Shown: piece by piece, positions 1 to 5,021 of the stretch
Numbering within the stretch: position 1 is the first letter of the stretch
Layout of the letters: the number at the start of each line of letters is the position of its first letter
Notes under the pieces: model-generated
What the model saw: the letters and a program-made list of their open reading frames with translations, nothing else
What the model was told of the DNA's origin: nothing
Databases searched by the model: none
Translations under genes and position numbers: made by a program
DNA from: DATLFA01 sp039934635
GTDB taxonomy: Bacteria; Actinomycetota; Acidimicrobiia; Acidimicrobiales; WLNW01
Length of the DNA: 5,042 bases
Reading direction: 5' to 3'
Assembly (NCBI GenBank): GCA_039934635.1
Contig: JBDTLT010000329.1
Location: 1-5,042, forward strand

Positions 1-198
1 CCCGACGACGCCACCGCAGTCCTCAAGCATCTCATAGCCCTCGATCCCGACGGCTGGGGTTGGAACGTCAACAAGCGCGGCACGCGATGGTTCGTCGCCC
101 CCGCTCACATCGACCTGCTCACGGTCATCGAACAGGTCACCGGCCCAGGTCGCGCGCGCGAGGTGGGCTTCACGACGCACGACAGCGAACTCACATGA
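1..198 (+). CDS. 3' end of an unrecognised protein (partial)
   Basis: An open frame runs from the first base of the window to a TGA at 196-198, giving the last 65 residues of a protein whose start lies upstream. Of the 65 sense codons, 53 end in G or C, which fits genuine coding sequence in this genome and separates this frame from the Arg-rich overlapping frames. The fragment is soluble-looking and mixed alpha/beta, with a Trp-rich patch (DGWGWNVNKRGTRWFVAP, about residues 17-34 of the fragment) followed by a helix-like HIDLLTVIEQV and a polar tail ending in HDSELT. I do not recognise the family and assign no function. Only 27 nt separate its stop from the stop of the convergent PRC-barrel gene, with no convincing terminator hairpin between them. 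Confidence 0.7.
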   Translation, partial: PDDATAVLKHLIALDPDGWGWNVNKRGTRWFVAPAHIDLLTVIEQVTGPGRAREVGFTTHDSELT

Positions 199-225
199 TT
201 GGCTCGGCTCAGCGGCTGTTGTCGA

Positions 226-591
226 CTACCAACTACGGAAGCCGCCGTAGTAGCTGCCGACGTTGTCGTAGTACGTCTCGTCGTACGACGTGTGCTGCAC
301 GTCGTCGAAATCGGGAGCGCTCTTGACCCGATCCTTGGTCATGGCCAGAAACACTTTTCGCTCCTGGTTGTCAACTCGTTCGATGACACCCGCGGGAACC
401 ATTCGCTTTTTGCCGAAGATCCAGAAGCCGGTATCGACCACGATGAAGTCTCTGCCGGCGTCCGCTGTCGCGTGATCGATCTTGCCGATGTGACCGTCGG
501 TGGCTTCGGCGTCGTAACCAACGAGACCCTCGACCGGCAACGCCTTTGTGTTGAATGTCCAAACGTCAGTTGTTCGGGTTGTTCGTGGCAT
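226..591 (-). CDS. PRC-barrel domain protein, small actinobacterial type
   Basis: This is a 121-residue soluble protein with no signal peptide or membrane segment. Residues about 20-90 form a PRC-barrel. VGYDAEATDGHIGKIDHAT (24-42) is the typical opening strand pair with the Gly-Lys-Ile/Val turn. Next come FIVVDTGFWIFGKKRMVPAG (49-68) and the closing ERVD...V strand (71-80), then a TKDRVKSAPDFDD segment (85-97) often seen in this group. The C-terminus is Tyr-rich (YDETYYDNVGSYYGG, 103-117), also common in actinobacterial members. PRC-barrels are small all-beta folds found in ribosome maturation factor RimM and photosynthetic reaction-centre subunit H; the stand-alone versions lack a settled function and are often linked to stress. 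The ATG at 589-591 has an upstream AGAGG four bases away (596-600 on this strand). It converges on the partial gene at 1-198. The family call is strong; the cellular role is unknown. Confidence 0.9.
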   Translation of the reverse strand: MPRTTRTTDVWTFNTKALPVEGLVGYDAEATDGHIGKIDHATADAGRDFIVVDTGFWIFGKKRMVPAGVIERVDNQERKVFLAMTKDRVKSAPDFDDVQHTSYDETYYDNVGSYYGGFRSW

Positions 592-624
592 GGTGCCTCT
601 CTTCTGTTGGACTCAGCCCGACCG

Positions 625-650
625 GTACCCGCGCCCGCGGCGCGATACAC
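625..650 (-). promoter_or_regulatory. Possible SigB/SigF-type promoter of the PRC-barrel gene
   Basis: On the minus strand, GTGT (650-647) is followed after 16 nt by GGGTAC (630-625). This resembles the GTTT-N(about 15)-GGGTA(T/C) pattern of actinobacterial general-stress sigma factors. A start about seven bases downstream would leave a leader of roughly 27 nt carrying the AGAGG Shine-Dalgarno. The match is imperfect (GTGT for GTTT) and such short motifs arise by chance in GC-rich DNA, so this is a weak call supported mainly by good placement. Confidence 0.27.
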
Positions 651-693
651 GTCCCGTCGGGTATGCCCGCCGCGCTCACCCCGAAGGGCGACT

Positions 694-852
694 TCACACC
701 ACCGGCGCGCCGACTGTGATCGCGGCCGCCAATGACACCAACACCACGATGACGAGATCGACGAAGTTGGGTGCGACGCGCCGAGCGGTGCGCCTCAGGC
801 AGAGCCACGCAATCGTCGCGGCAACCACGGCGACGACGGCGACGATGACCAC
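694..852 (-). CDS. Possible 52-residue two-helix membrane protein
   Basis: From a GTG at 852-850 this frame encodes 52 residues. A hydrophobic segment (VIVAVVAVVAATIAWLCL, 2-19) is followed by a basic hinge (RRTARRVAPNF, 20-30) and a second hydrophobic segment (VDLVIVVLVSLAAAITVG, 31-48). This is a helical hairpin whose Arg-rich loop should face the cytoplasm. The frame is open further upstream, and an alternative GTG at 960 would give 88 residues, overlapping the start of the flavoenzyme gene. I prefer 852 because a -10-like CATTAT ends exactly six bases before it, which would suit a leaderless message; there is no good Shine-Dalgarno. Against it, Val/Ala runs can arise by chance opposite GTC/GCC-rich DNA. 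If real, it is followed 102 nt later by the PRC-barrel gene on the same strand. No family recognised. Confidence 0.35.
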   Translation of the reverse strand: MVIVAVVAVVAATIAWLCLRRTARRVAPNFVDLVIVVLVSLAAAITVGAPVV

Positions 853-858
853 CGCGCA

Positions 859-889
859 ATAATGCCTCGGGCCCGTCTCACGGCACCAA
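859..889 (-). promoter_or_regulatory. Candidate minus-strand promoter, possibly leaderless
   Basis: Minus-strand CATTAT (864-859) lies six bases before the GTG at 852. TTGGTGCC lies upstream at 889-882: the TTGGTG hexamer gives a 19-nt spacer, or GGTGCC a 17-nt spacer. CATTAT keeps the key A2 and T6 of TATAAT but not T1. It mirrors the better plus-strand promoter at 915-941. Support depends on the small membrane protein being real. Confidence 0.25.
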
Positions 890-914
890 TCTGCTGGATC
901 GGCGCAAAGATCGC

Positions 915-941
915 GGTGCCATTCTTCTCCGATGGGATAAT
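915..941 (+). promoter_or_regulatory. Extended -10 promoter for a leaderless flavoenzyme operon
   Basis: TGG-GATAAT (933-941) is an extended -10 element: a TGn triplet directly before a hexamer matching TATAAT at five of six positions. The ATG of the nitronate monooxygenase-family gene begins at 948, exactly six bases after the hexamer, so transcription would be expected to begin at or beside the A of the start codon. No usable Shine-Dalgarno precedes that ATG, which agrees with a leaderless message, a common arrangement in actinobacteria. The -35 region is poor; GGTGCC occupies 915-920, 15 nt upstream of the hexamer. Confidence 0.55.
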
Positions 942-947
942 GCCGCG

Positions 948-2027
948 ATGGGTCTTTCACCGAACCGCGTGCGGGAGTTTTGCACTGCATACGACATCCG
1001 GGTTCCGATGCTGTTGGCGCCGATGGCCGGCGCGAGCCCAGCCTCACTGTCGATCGCGGTCGCCAATGCCGGCGGGCTCGGTGCGTGCGGCGTGCTGTTG
1101 ATGGAGCCGAAAGCCATCCACGCGTGGGCCGACGAATTCCGCGCATACAGCAAGGGTTCGTTCCAGCTCAACTTGTGGACTCCCGACCCGCCACCCCGAC
1201 GTGATCCTGCCGCTGAACTCGCGGTTCGCGAGTTTCTCGGCAACTGGGGTGTCACCGTTGCTGCCGACGCCGACGACGCAGTCCCTGTCGACTTCGACGC
1301 GCAGTGCGAGGCAGTGCTCGCCGTACGACCGAGCGTCATCTCGTCGGTCATGGGACTCTTCGCGCCGTCGATGGTCGACCGAATGAAGAACGCGAATATC
1401 AAATGGTTCGCAACCGCGACGACGGTGTCAGAAGCGAGAGCGGCGGAGCGCGCCGGCGCGGATGCCATCATCGCCCAAGGCATGGAGGCTGGCGGACACC
1501 GCGGCGCCTTTGATGCTTCGCAGGCCGAGCGCGACCTGATAGGACTGTTCTCGCTACTGCCGGCGATCGTCGATGCCGTCCGCATTCCCGTGATCGCGAC
1601 GGGCGGCATCGGCGACGCTCGGGGCGTCGCCGCCGCGCTCGTGCTCGGTGCGTCATCGGTGCAGATCGGCACCGGGTTCCTTCGCTGTCCCGAGGCGATG
1701 CTCGCTCCCGCGTGGGCTGACGCCATCGGCCGATCGCTGCCCGAAGACACCCTCGTGACACGCGCATTCTCCGGTCGGCCCGGCCGCGCGATCGCAACGG
1801 CCTACGCGCGCGCTGCCACCGATTCGGATGCTCCGCCGCCCGCGCCGTATCCGGTGCAACGAGGGCTCACGCAGGCGATGCGAGCCGCGGGCGCGAAGAA
1901 CAACGACATCGATCGCATACAGGCCTGGGCCGGTCAATCGGCGGCAATGGCGGTTGCCCTGCCGGCTGCCGACGTCGTCGCGCAATTGTGGACGGGCGCC
2001 CGCGAACTTCTCGAATGGCAGTGGTAG
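948..2027 (+). CDS. Nitronate monooxygenase family FMN enzyme (2-nitropropane dioxygenase-like)
   Basis: This is a 359-residue cytoplasmic protein predicted to be an FMN-binding TIM barrel. Family landmarks appear in order: LLAPMAGASP (22-31) in the first strand/loop, AVANAGGLGACGVLL (37-51), FQLNLWTPDP (72-81), ISSVMGLFAP (131-140), GMEAGGHRG (178-186) with H184 as the expected catalytic base, phosphate-binding VIATGGIGD (215-223) and SSVQIGTGFLRCPEA (236-250), then FSGRPGRAIATAY (274-286) and QAWAGQSA (325-332). Length is normal for this class, and nothing is truncated. Characterised members oxidise alkyl nitronates such as propionate-3-nitronate with O2, but many family members are unassigned, so the substrate is open; enoyl-reductase FabK relatives are less likely given the GGHRG and C-terminal motifs. 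The ATG at 948 fits the first barrel strand and the upstream promoter. It heads a three-gene run, with the SDR gene starting 9 nt after its stop. Confidence 0.9.
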   Translation: MGLSPNRVREFCTAYDIRVPMLLAPMAGASPASLSIAVANAGGLGACGVLLMEPKAIHAWADEFRAYSKGSFQLNLWTPDPPPRRDPAAELAVREFLGNWGVTVAADADDAVPVDFDAQCEAVLAVRPSVISSVMGLFAPSMVDRMKNANIKWFATATTVSEARAAERAGADAIIAQGMEAGGHRGAFDASQAERDLIGLFSLLPAIVDAVRIPVIATGGIGDARGVAAALVLGASSVQIGTGFLRCPEAMLAPAWADAIGRSLPEDTLVTRAFSGRPGRAIATAYARAATDSDAPPPAPYPVQRGLTQAMRAAGAKNNDIDRIQAWAGQSAAMAVALPAADVVAQLWTGARELLEWQW

Positions 2028-2036
2028 ACACGCTGC

Positions 2037-2876
2037 ATGCACAACAGTGAAGTAGCAGTCGTCACCGGCGCGGGCGGCATGCGCTCGATCGGTCGCTCCG
2101 TGGCAATCCGACTGGCACAGGATGGCTACGACGTGGTCATCTCCGACTACGAGCGCCCCGACGATCGCGTCGGTGATGACGAACGCGCCGCCAAGTGGGC
2201 CGGTCTCGCCGCCGTGGCACAAGAGGTCGAACAACTCGGACGGCGCGCGCTACCGGTCGTGTGCGACCTCACGAGCGCGTCCGACATCGAGCATCTGATC
2301 GGACAGGCGGTTGCCGATCTCGGACGGGTCGACGTGTTGGTCAACACGGCACGAGCGTTCACCTATCCCGAACAGGTAGAGGCGATCGACCTCACGCTCG
2401 AAGCATGGGATCACGTCAACGCCGTCAATGTGCGCGGACCAATGCTCACCTGTCGCACTGCGGCCCGCGCCATGATCGACGCCGGCGTCAAGGGGCGCAT
2501 CGTCAATGTCTCGTCGCTGGCGTCGCACAAGCCGACCGTGGGGAGTGCGCCGTATTGCTGTTCGAAGGCCGCGCTCGACATGCTCACCCAAGTACTCGCA
2601 CTCGAGCTCGGTCCCCGTGGCATCCGCGTCAATGCGGTCAACCCGGGCACCATCGCCAGCAATCGCGTCAGCCTGCAAGAGCGAGACCGGGCCGAGCGCG
2701 ATGGCATCGCGCTCGCCGACTTTCGCCGGCAGTCACTCGTCAATGCGGCGGCAAGCAATCCCTTGCGCCGTGTCGGCGAGCCAGAAGATGTTGCCGATGT
2801 CGTCGCGTTCCTCGTCGCTGACGGCAGCCGCCACATCAACGGTCAGTGCATCGACATCACGGGCGGCCCTGCATGA
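2037..2876 (+). CDS. Short-chain dehydrogenase/reductase (SDR) with variant Gly loop
   Basis: This 279-residue Rossmann-fold oxidoreductase probably acts on a hydroxyl or carbonyl substrate in the cytoplasm. The nucleotide-binding loop is VVTGAGGMRSIGR (8-20). D37 at the end of strand 2 suggests NAD(H). D77 in CDLT contacts adenine in relatives. The catalytic set is N131 (VNAVNVRG), S160 (VNVSS), Y173 and K177 (YCCSK), all present with normal spacing. PGTIASN (203-209), RVGEPEDVADVVAFL (245-259) and GQCIDITGG (269-277) are typical C-terminal SDR elements. Two oddities stand out: the loop reads G-x5-S-I-G rather than TGxxxGIG, and the usual NNAG is NTAR (103-106). The ATG lies 9 nt after the flavoenzyme stop with only a weak GGTAG-like Shine-Dalgarno, so translation is probably coupled. 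Substrate cannot be read from sequence. Confidence 0.92.
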   Translation: MHNSEVAVVTGAGGMRSIGRSVAIRLAQDGYDVVISDYERPDDRVGDDERAAKWAGLAAVAQEVEQLGRRALPVVCDLTSASDIEHLIGQAVADLGRVDVLVNTARAFTYPEQVEAIDLTLEAWDHVNAVNVRGPMLTCRTAARAMIDAGVKGRIVNVSSLASHKPTVGSAPYCCSKAALDMLTQVLALELGPRGIRVNAVNPGTIASNRVSLQERDRAERDGIALADFRRQSLVNAAASNPLRRVGEPEDVADVVAFLVADGSRHINGQCIDITGGPA

Positions 2877-3931
2877 AGTTCCGCGGGTCGGCGCTGTTGG
2901 TCATTGCGCTGGCCGCGTCGTGCGCGTCACACACGACCGAACAGTCCCTCTCGTCCCCGATCGATCACCCGCCCGACCGCGGTGACGTATCACCGACCCC
3001 GACTTCTTCCCCTCTCGCCAGCACGACCACTCTCGCGCCGCCGACGACCGTCGCACCCACGACCACCGTGCGCCCACCACTGGGTCTGGCGTCGTTGGCT
3101 ACTGCGGGCGCCAAGCGGCCGAGCGTGGTGGTGACGCCGACCGGAGTCGTGCTGCCGGTGCTCGCCGTGGAGGCTGACGGGCGATTGCGCGTGCGTACGG
3201 TGTGCGGCATCGAAGCCCACTACGCGGGACCGGGACGACGCTACGATCGCGTACACGTCGTGCTCGACCCCGGTCACGGCGGATTCGACCCGGGCGCGGT
3301 GCAAAACGGTGTGCGGGAGAGCGATGTCAACCTCGATGTCGCGCAACGGACGCGCGCCCTTCTCGAGCGCGAAGGCCTCGACGTCGTACTCACACGCGAG
3401 TTCGACTACTACGTGCCCTTCGTCGTGCGCGGCGAACTCGCGCTCAACAGCAGTGCCGCGTTGTTCGTCTCCATCCATCACAACTCGGGCAACGCATCGC
3501 TCGTGTCCGATCCCGGCACCGAGGTCTTCTACCAACAACTCGATGCCAACGCGAAACGCCTCGCCGGGTTGTTGTGGGAGGACGTGACCACCGCCCTGCG
3601 CTCGCATCCGATCCAGTGGTATGGCGCGGCCGGCGCCGGCGCATTGTTTCGCGAAGGCCGTACCGGTCCCGATTTCTATGGTGTGCTGCGGCGCACGGCG
3701 GGCGTGCCGGCCACCCTCCTCGAGATCGCATATCTGTCCAACCCCACAGAGGCGGCGCTCGTCGCGACCGCTGCCTTCCGCGAGGAGTCGGCAGTCGCGA
3801 TCGCGCGTGCCATCGCCCGCTACTTCACCACCGACGACCCTGGCGCCGGCTTCAGCGCACCGCGCGGCGCGGGTCCTCCGACCACGCCGACCGGCGGTAC
3901 CGGTGGGTGCGTCGAGCCGCCCTACGAGTAG
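2873..3931 (+). CDS. N-acetylmuramoyl-L-alanine amidase (Amidase_3), predicted lipoprotein
   Basis: This 352-residue enzyme is predicted to cleave the bond between MurNAc and L-Ala in peptidoglycan. The N-terminus is a lipoprotein signal: MKFRG, a hydrophobic stretch, then LAASC with C17 as the lipidated residue, so it should be anchored on the outer face of the membrane. A Pro/Thr-rich linker spans about 30-70. A strand-rich segment of unclear role follows (80-120). The zinc amidase domain runs about 127-319: H135 in LDPGHGG, E149 in RESDVNL and H202 in SIHHN are the expected zinc ligands, and E284 in LLEIAYLSN is the catalytic Glu. A Gly/Pro/Thr tail ends in CVEPPYE. The ATG at 2873 was chosen over one at 2846 because it starts the signal peptide directly; it overlaps the SDR stop (ATGA), implying translational coupling. 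No SH3, LysM or other wall-binding repeat is visible. Confidence 0.92.
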   Translation: MKFRGSALLVIALAASCASHTTEQSLSSPIDHPPDRGDVSPTPTSSPLASTTTLAPPTTVAPTTTVRPPLGLASLATAGAKRPSVVVTPTGVVLPVLAVEADGRLRVRTVCGIEAHYAGPGRRYDRVHVVLDPGHGGFDPGAVQNGVRESDVNLDVAQRTRALLEREGLDVVLTREFDYYVPFVVRGELALNSSAALFVSIHHNSGNASLVSDPGTEVFYQQLDANAKRLAGLLWEDVTTALRSHPIQWYGAAGAGALFREGRTGPDFYGVLRRTAGVPATLLEIAYLSNPTEAALVATAAFREESAVAIARAIARYFTTDDPGAGFSAPRGAGPPTTPTGGTGGCVEPPYE

Positions 3932-3941
3932 CTCAAGCAGC

Positions 3942-3955
3942 GTCGCGTTAGCGAC
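3942..3955. terminator. Short hairpin at the convergent gene ends
   Basis: GTCGC (3942-3946) and GCGAC (3951-3955) form a perfect 5-bp inverted repeat with the 4-nt loop GTTA, between the amidase stop (3929-3931) and the last codons of the convergent oxidoreductase. The TAA stop of the latter lies inside the loop. There is no T-tract on either side and the stem is short, so a bidirectional terminator is only a possibility. Confidence 0.2.
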
Positions 3956-4910
3956 CGTGCACATACGGCAACACGTCGGCGGCAACGACGTCGAGCGCGC
4001 GGATCGACGCCGCGAAGCTGGTATCGCCCGCCGCGCGCACTCCCGCCACGAGATGCTGCAATCCCGCGTCAGCAAAGGCGCCGATCCCTTCGACGATCTG
4101 CTCGGCCGTGCCGTGCAGCGGTGACCGATCGTCACCGAGCGGCGACGGCGTCACGACGATGCCGTCGATGAGCGCCACGGTCATCTCCGCCGGGTCGCGG
4201 TCCGCTTGCTCGGCGAGGGCATACAGCCGACTCACCTCGGCGCGCAGCACCATCGGGTCGGACGAAATCGCGAGGTAGCCGTCGCCGAGGCGCACGGCAC
4301 GTCGCAACGCGCGGTCTCCCTTGCCCCCGACCCAAATCGGAATGTGCGGCGAGCGCGCCGGTCGCGGATACGTACCGACATCGCGGAAATGCACATATGG
4401 TCCGTCGTACGAAGCCGCGCCGTCAGCAGTCCACGCCACGCGCATCGCCTGCAAGTAGTCCTCTGTTACCGAACCTCGATGTTCGAACACGTCACCCGCG
4501 AGCCCGAGGGCCTCGAACTCGTCGTGCAACCAGCCGACGCCGGCACCGAGGATGACGCGCCCTTCGGCGAGTTGGTCGGCGGTGGCGAGCATCTTCGCCG
4601 TGGTCAGCGGATGGCGATACGGGATCACCAACACTGCCACGCCGATCTCGACGCGATCGGTGGCCTGCGCGAGCGCACCCATCAGGACGAGCGGATCGTG
4701 GATGTCCTGTTGCCACGAGTACGGGAACGTGCCGCTGTCGTTGTGCGGATACAACGCCTGGCGCTCACGAGGCAACACGATGTGATCGGTGACCCAGACC
4801 GAATCGAAACCCGTCGACTCCGCGTGCACCGCGAAGTCGATGCAGGCGCGCGTACTGCGACGGGTTTCGGGAAAGCCGGCGAAGTTCTGTACCAACACGC
4901 CGACCTTCAC
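3948..4910 (-). CDS. LLM class oxidoreductase, probably F420-dependent
   Basis: This 320-residue cytoplasmic protein has the luciferase-like TIM-barrel fold. MKVGVLVQNF opens the first strand; SVWVTDHIVLP (37-47) carries the His/Asp strand-2 motif; VEIGVAVLVIPYRHPL (87-102) is the usual central strand with the HPL turn; VILGAGVGWLHDEFEALG (119-136) and IPIWVGGKGDRALRRAV (190-206) match F420-dependent family members that bind the cofactor phosphate; GTAEQIVEGIGAFADAGLQHLV (267-288) is the C-terminal helix-strand signature. Relatives use reduced F420 or, in other branches, FMNH2. F420 is favoured by the GWLHDEF and GGKG motifs, but the substrate is unknown. The start is GTG at 4910-4908, preceded by GAGGAG (4921-4916) with 5-nt spacing. 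It is transcribed away from the gene starting at 5032 and converges on the amidase with 16 nt between stops. Confidence 0.92.
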   Translation of the reverse strand: MKVGVLVQNFAGFPETRRSTRACIDFAVHAESTGFDSVWVTDHIVLPRERQALYPHNDSGTFPYSWQQDIHDPLVLMGALAQATDRVEIGVAVLVIPYRHPLTTAKMLATADQLAEGRVILGAGVGWLHDEFEALGLAGDVFEHRGSVTEDYLQAMRVAWTADGAASYDGPYVHFRDVGTYPRPARSPHIPIWVGGKGDRALRRAVRLGDGYLAISSDPMVLRAEVSRLYALAEQADRDPAEMTVALIDGIVVTPSPLGDDRSPLHGTAEQIVEGIGAFADAGLQHLVAGVRAAGDTSFAASIRALDVVAADVLPYVHGR

Positions 4911-4915
4911 GCGAT

Positions 4916-4940
4916 CTCCTCGCCACTCGGGGCGAGTTTA
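4916..4940 (-). promoter_or_regulatory. Predicted -10 element and Shine-Dalgarno of the LLM oxidoreductase gene
   Basis: On the minus strand TAAACT (4940-4935) fits the TANNNT -10 pattern of actinobacterial housekeeping promoters. It would place the transcript start near 4928, about 18 nt before the GTG. GAGGAG at 4921-4916 is a strong Shine-Dalgarno. No recognisable -35 hexamer is present at the expected distance. A small hairpin (ACTCG, 4925-4929, with CGAGT, 4933-4937) overlaps the -10 and start region. Confidence 0.4.
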
Positions 4941-4942
4941 TT

Positions 4943-4964
4943 TGAGGCGCCCGCCTGAGGCGCC
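4943..4964. repeat. 9-bp direct repeat TGAGGCGCC, also able to form a hairpin
   Basis: TGAGGCGCC occurs at 4943-4951 and again at 4956-4964, starting 13 bp apart. Because GGCGCC is self-complementary, the two copies can also pair as a 6-bp stem with a 7-nt loop. AGGCG-CC-CGCCT (4945-4956) is a second, overlapping palindrome. It sits in the middle of the divergent intergenic region, upstream of the predicted -35 of both genes, so it may be a regulator site. The role is unproven. Confidence 0.35.
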
Positions 4965-4971
4965 GATCGAG

Positions 4972-5001
4972 TTGCTTGGCCTGGTTTCATGCTGTTAGGG
5001 T
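4972..5001 (+). promoter_or_regulatory. Predicted promoter of the gene starting at 5032
   Basis: TTGCTT (4972-4977) as -35 and TAGGGT (4996-5001) as -10 are separated by 18 nt. TGT directly before the hexamer (4993-4995) gives an extended -10. A start near 5008 would give a leader of about 24 nt containing the GGAGGT Shine-Dalgarno. GATAGT at 5014-5019 is an alternative -10, but its start would fall inside the Shine-Dalgarno, so it is less likely. Confidence 0.42.
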
Positions 5002-5013
5002 TGCCTAACTCAC
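4994..5013. promoter_or_regulatory. Palindromic operator, IdeR/DtxR iron-box-like
   Basis: GTTAGG (4994-4999) and CCTAAC (5004-5009) are perfect inverted arms around a 4-nt centre GTTG. Laid against the actinobacterial iron-box consensus TTAGGTTAGSCTAACCTAA, bases 4995-5013 agree at 14 of 19 positions, including TTAGG and GCCTAAC, and at 13 of the first 15. The site covers the predicted -10 and transcript start of the gene at 5032, where a repressor would be expected to act. The palindrome is certain; the regulator is inference, and a TetR-type or other dimeric repressor is possible. Confidence 0.45.
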
Positions 5014-5021
5014 GATAGTCC

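Larger units (their letters stand above)
592..947. other. Region of 356 bp without a confident gene
   Basis: This stretch separates the PRC-barrel gene from the flavoenzyme operon. It contains the weak GTGT/GGGTAC promoter candidate for the PRC gene, the possible 52-residue membrane protein on the minus strand, and two mirrored promoter-like sites around an inverted GGCACC (882-887) / GGTGCC (915-920) pair. I see no tRNA, structured RNA or mobile-element end. The other open frames here are Arg- or Thr-rich and look non-coding. Confidence 0.6.

Noticed and set aside
199..225. Possible terminator between the two convergent genes at the left end
   Set aside because: Only a 4-bp CAGC/GCTG match with a one-base loop at 210-218 and no T-tract; cannot form a real hairpin.
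878..1750. Long minus-strand open frame of 290 codons opposite the flavoenzyme gene
   Set aside because: Ser/Ala/Arg-rich composition with no family motif, lying wholly opposite a gene with clear conserved motifs; typical antisense shadow in GC-rich DNA.
1653..2234. Minus-strand open frame of 193 codons spanning the flavoenzyme/SDR junction
   Set aside because: Begins opposite the SDR and runs through the flavoenzyme with no recognisable motif; composition is of a shadow frame.
2846..2872. Upstream ATG that would add nine residues to the amidase
   Set aside because: It would place a His/Arg-rich stretch before the signal peptide and overlap the SDR by 31 bases; the ATG at 2873 gives a standard lipoprotein signal and an ATGA junction.
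3001..3080. Short repeats of CCGACGACC/ACGACCACC type
   Set aside because: These are codon repeats of the Thr/Pro linker of the amidase, not an independent repeat element or CRISPR.
2990..4135. Minus-strand open frame of 381 codons opposite the amidase and the end of the LLM gene
   Set aside because: It crosses two well-supported genes, is Arg/Gly/His-rich, and shows no domain; length is explained by GC codon bias on the other strand.
4206..4958. Plus-strand open frame of 250 codons opposite the LLM gene
   Set aside because: His/Arg-rich without motifs, and overlaps a gene with full luciferase-fold signatures and a strong Shine-Dalgarno.
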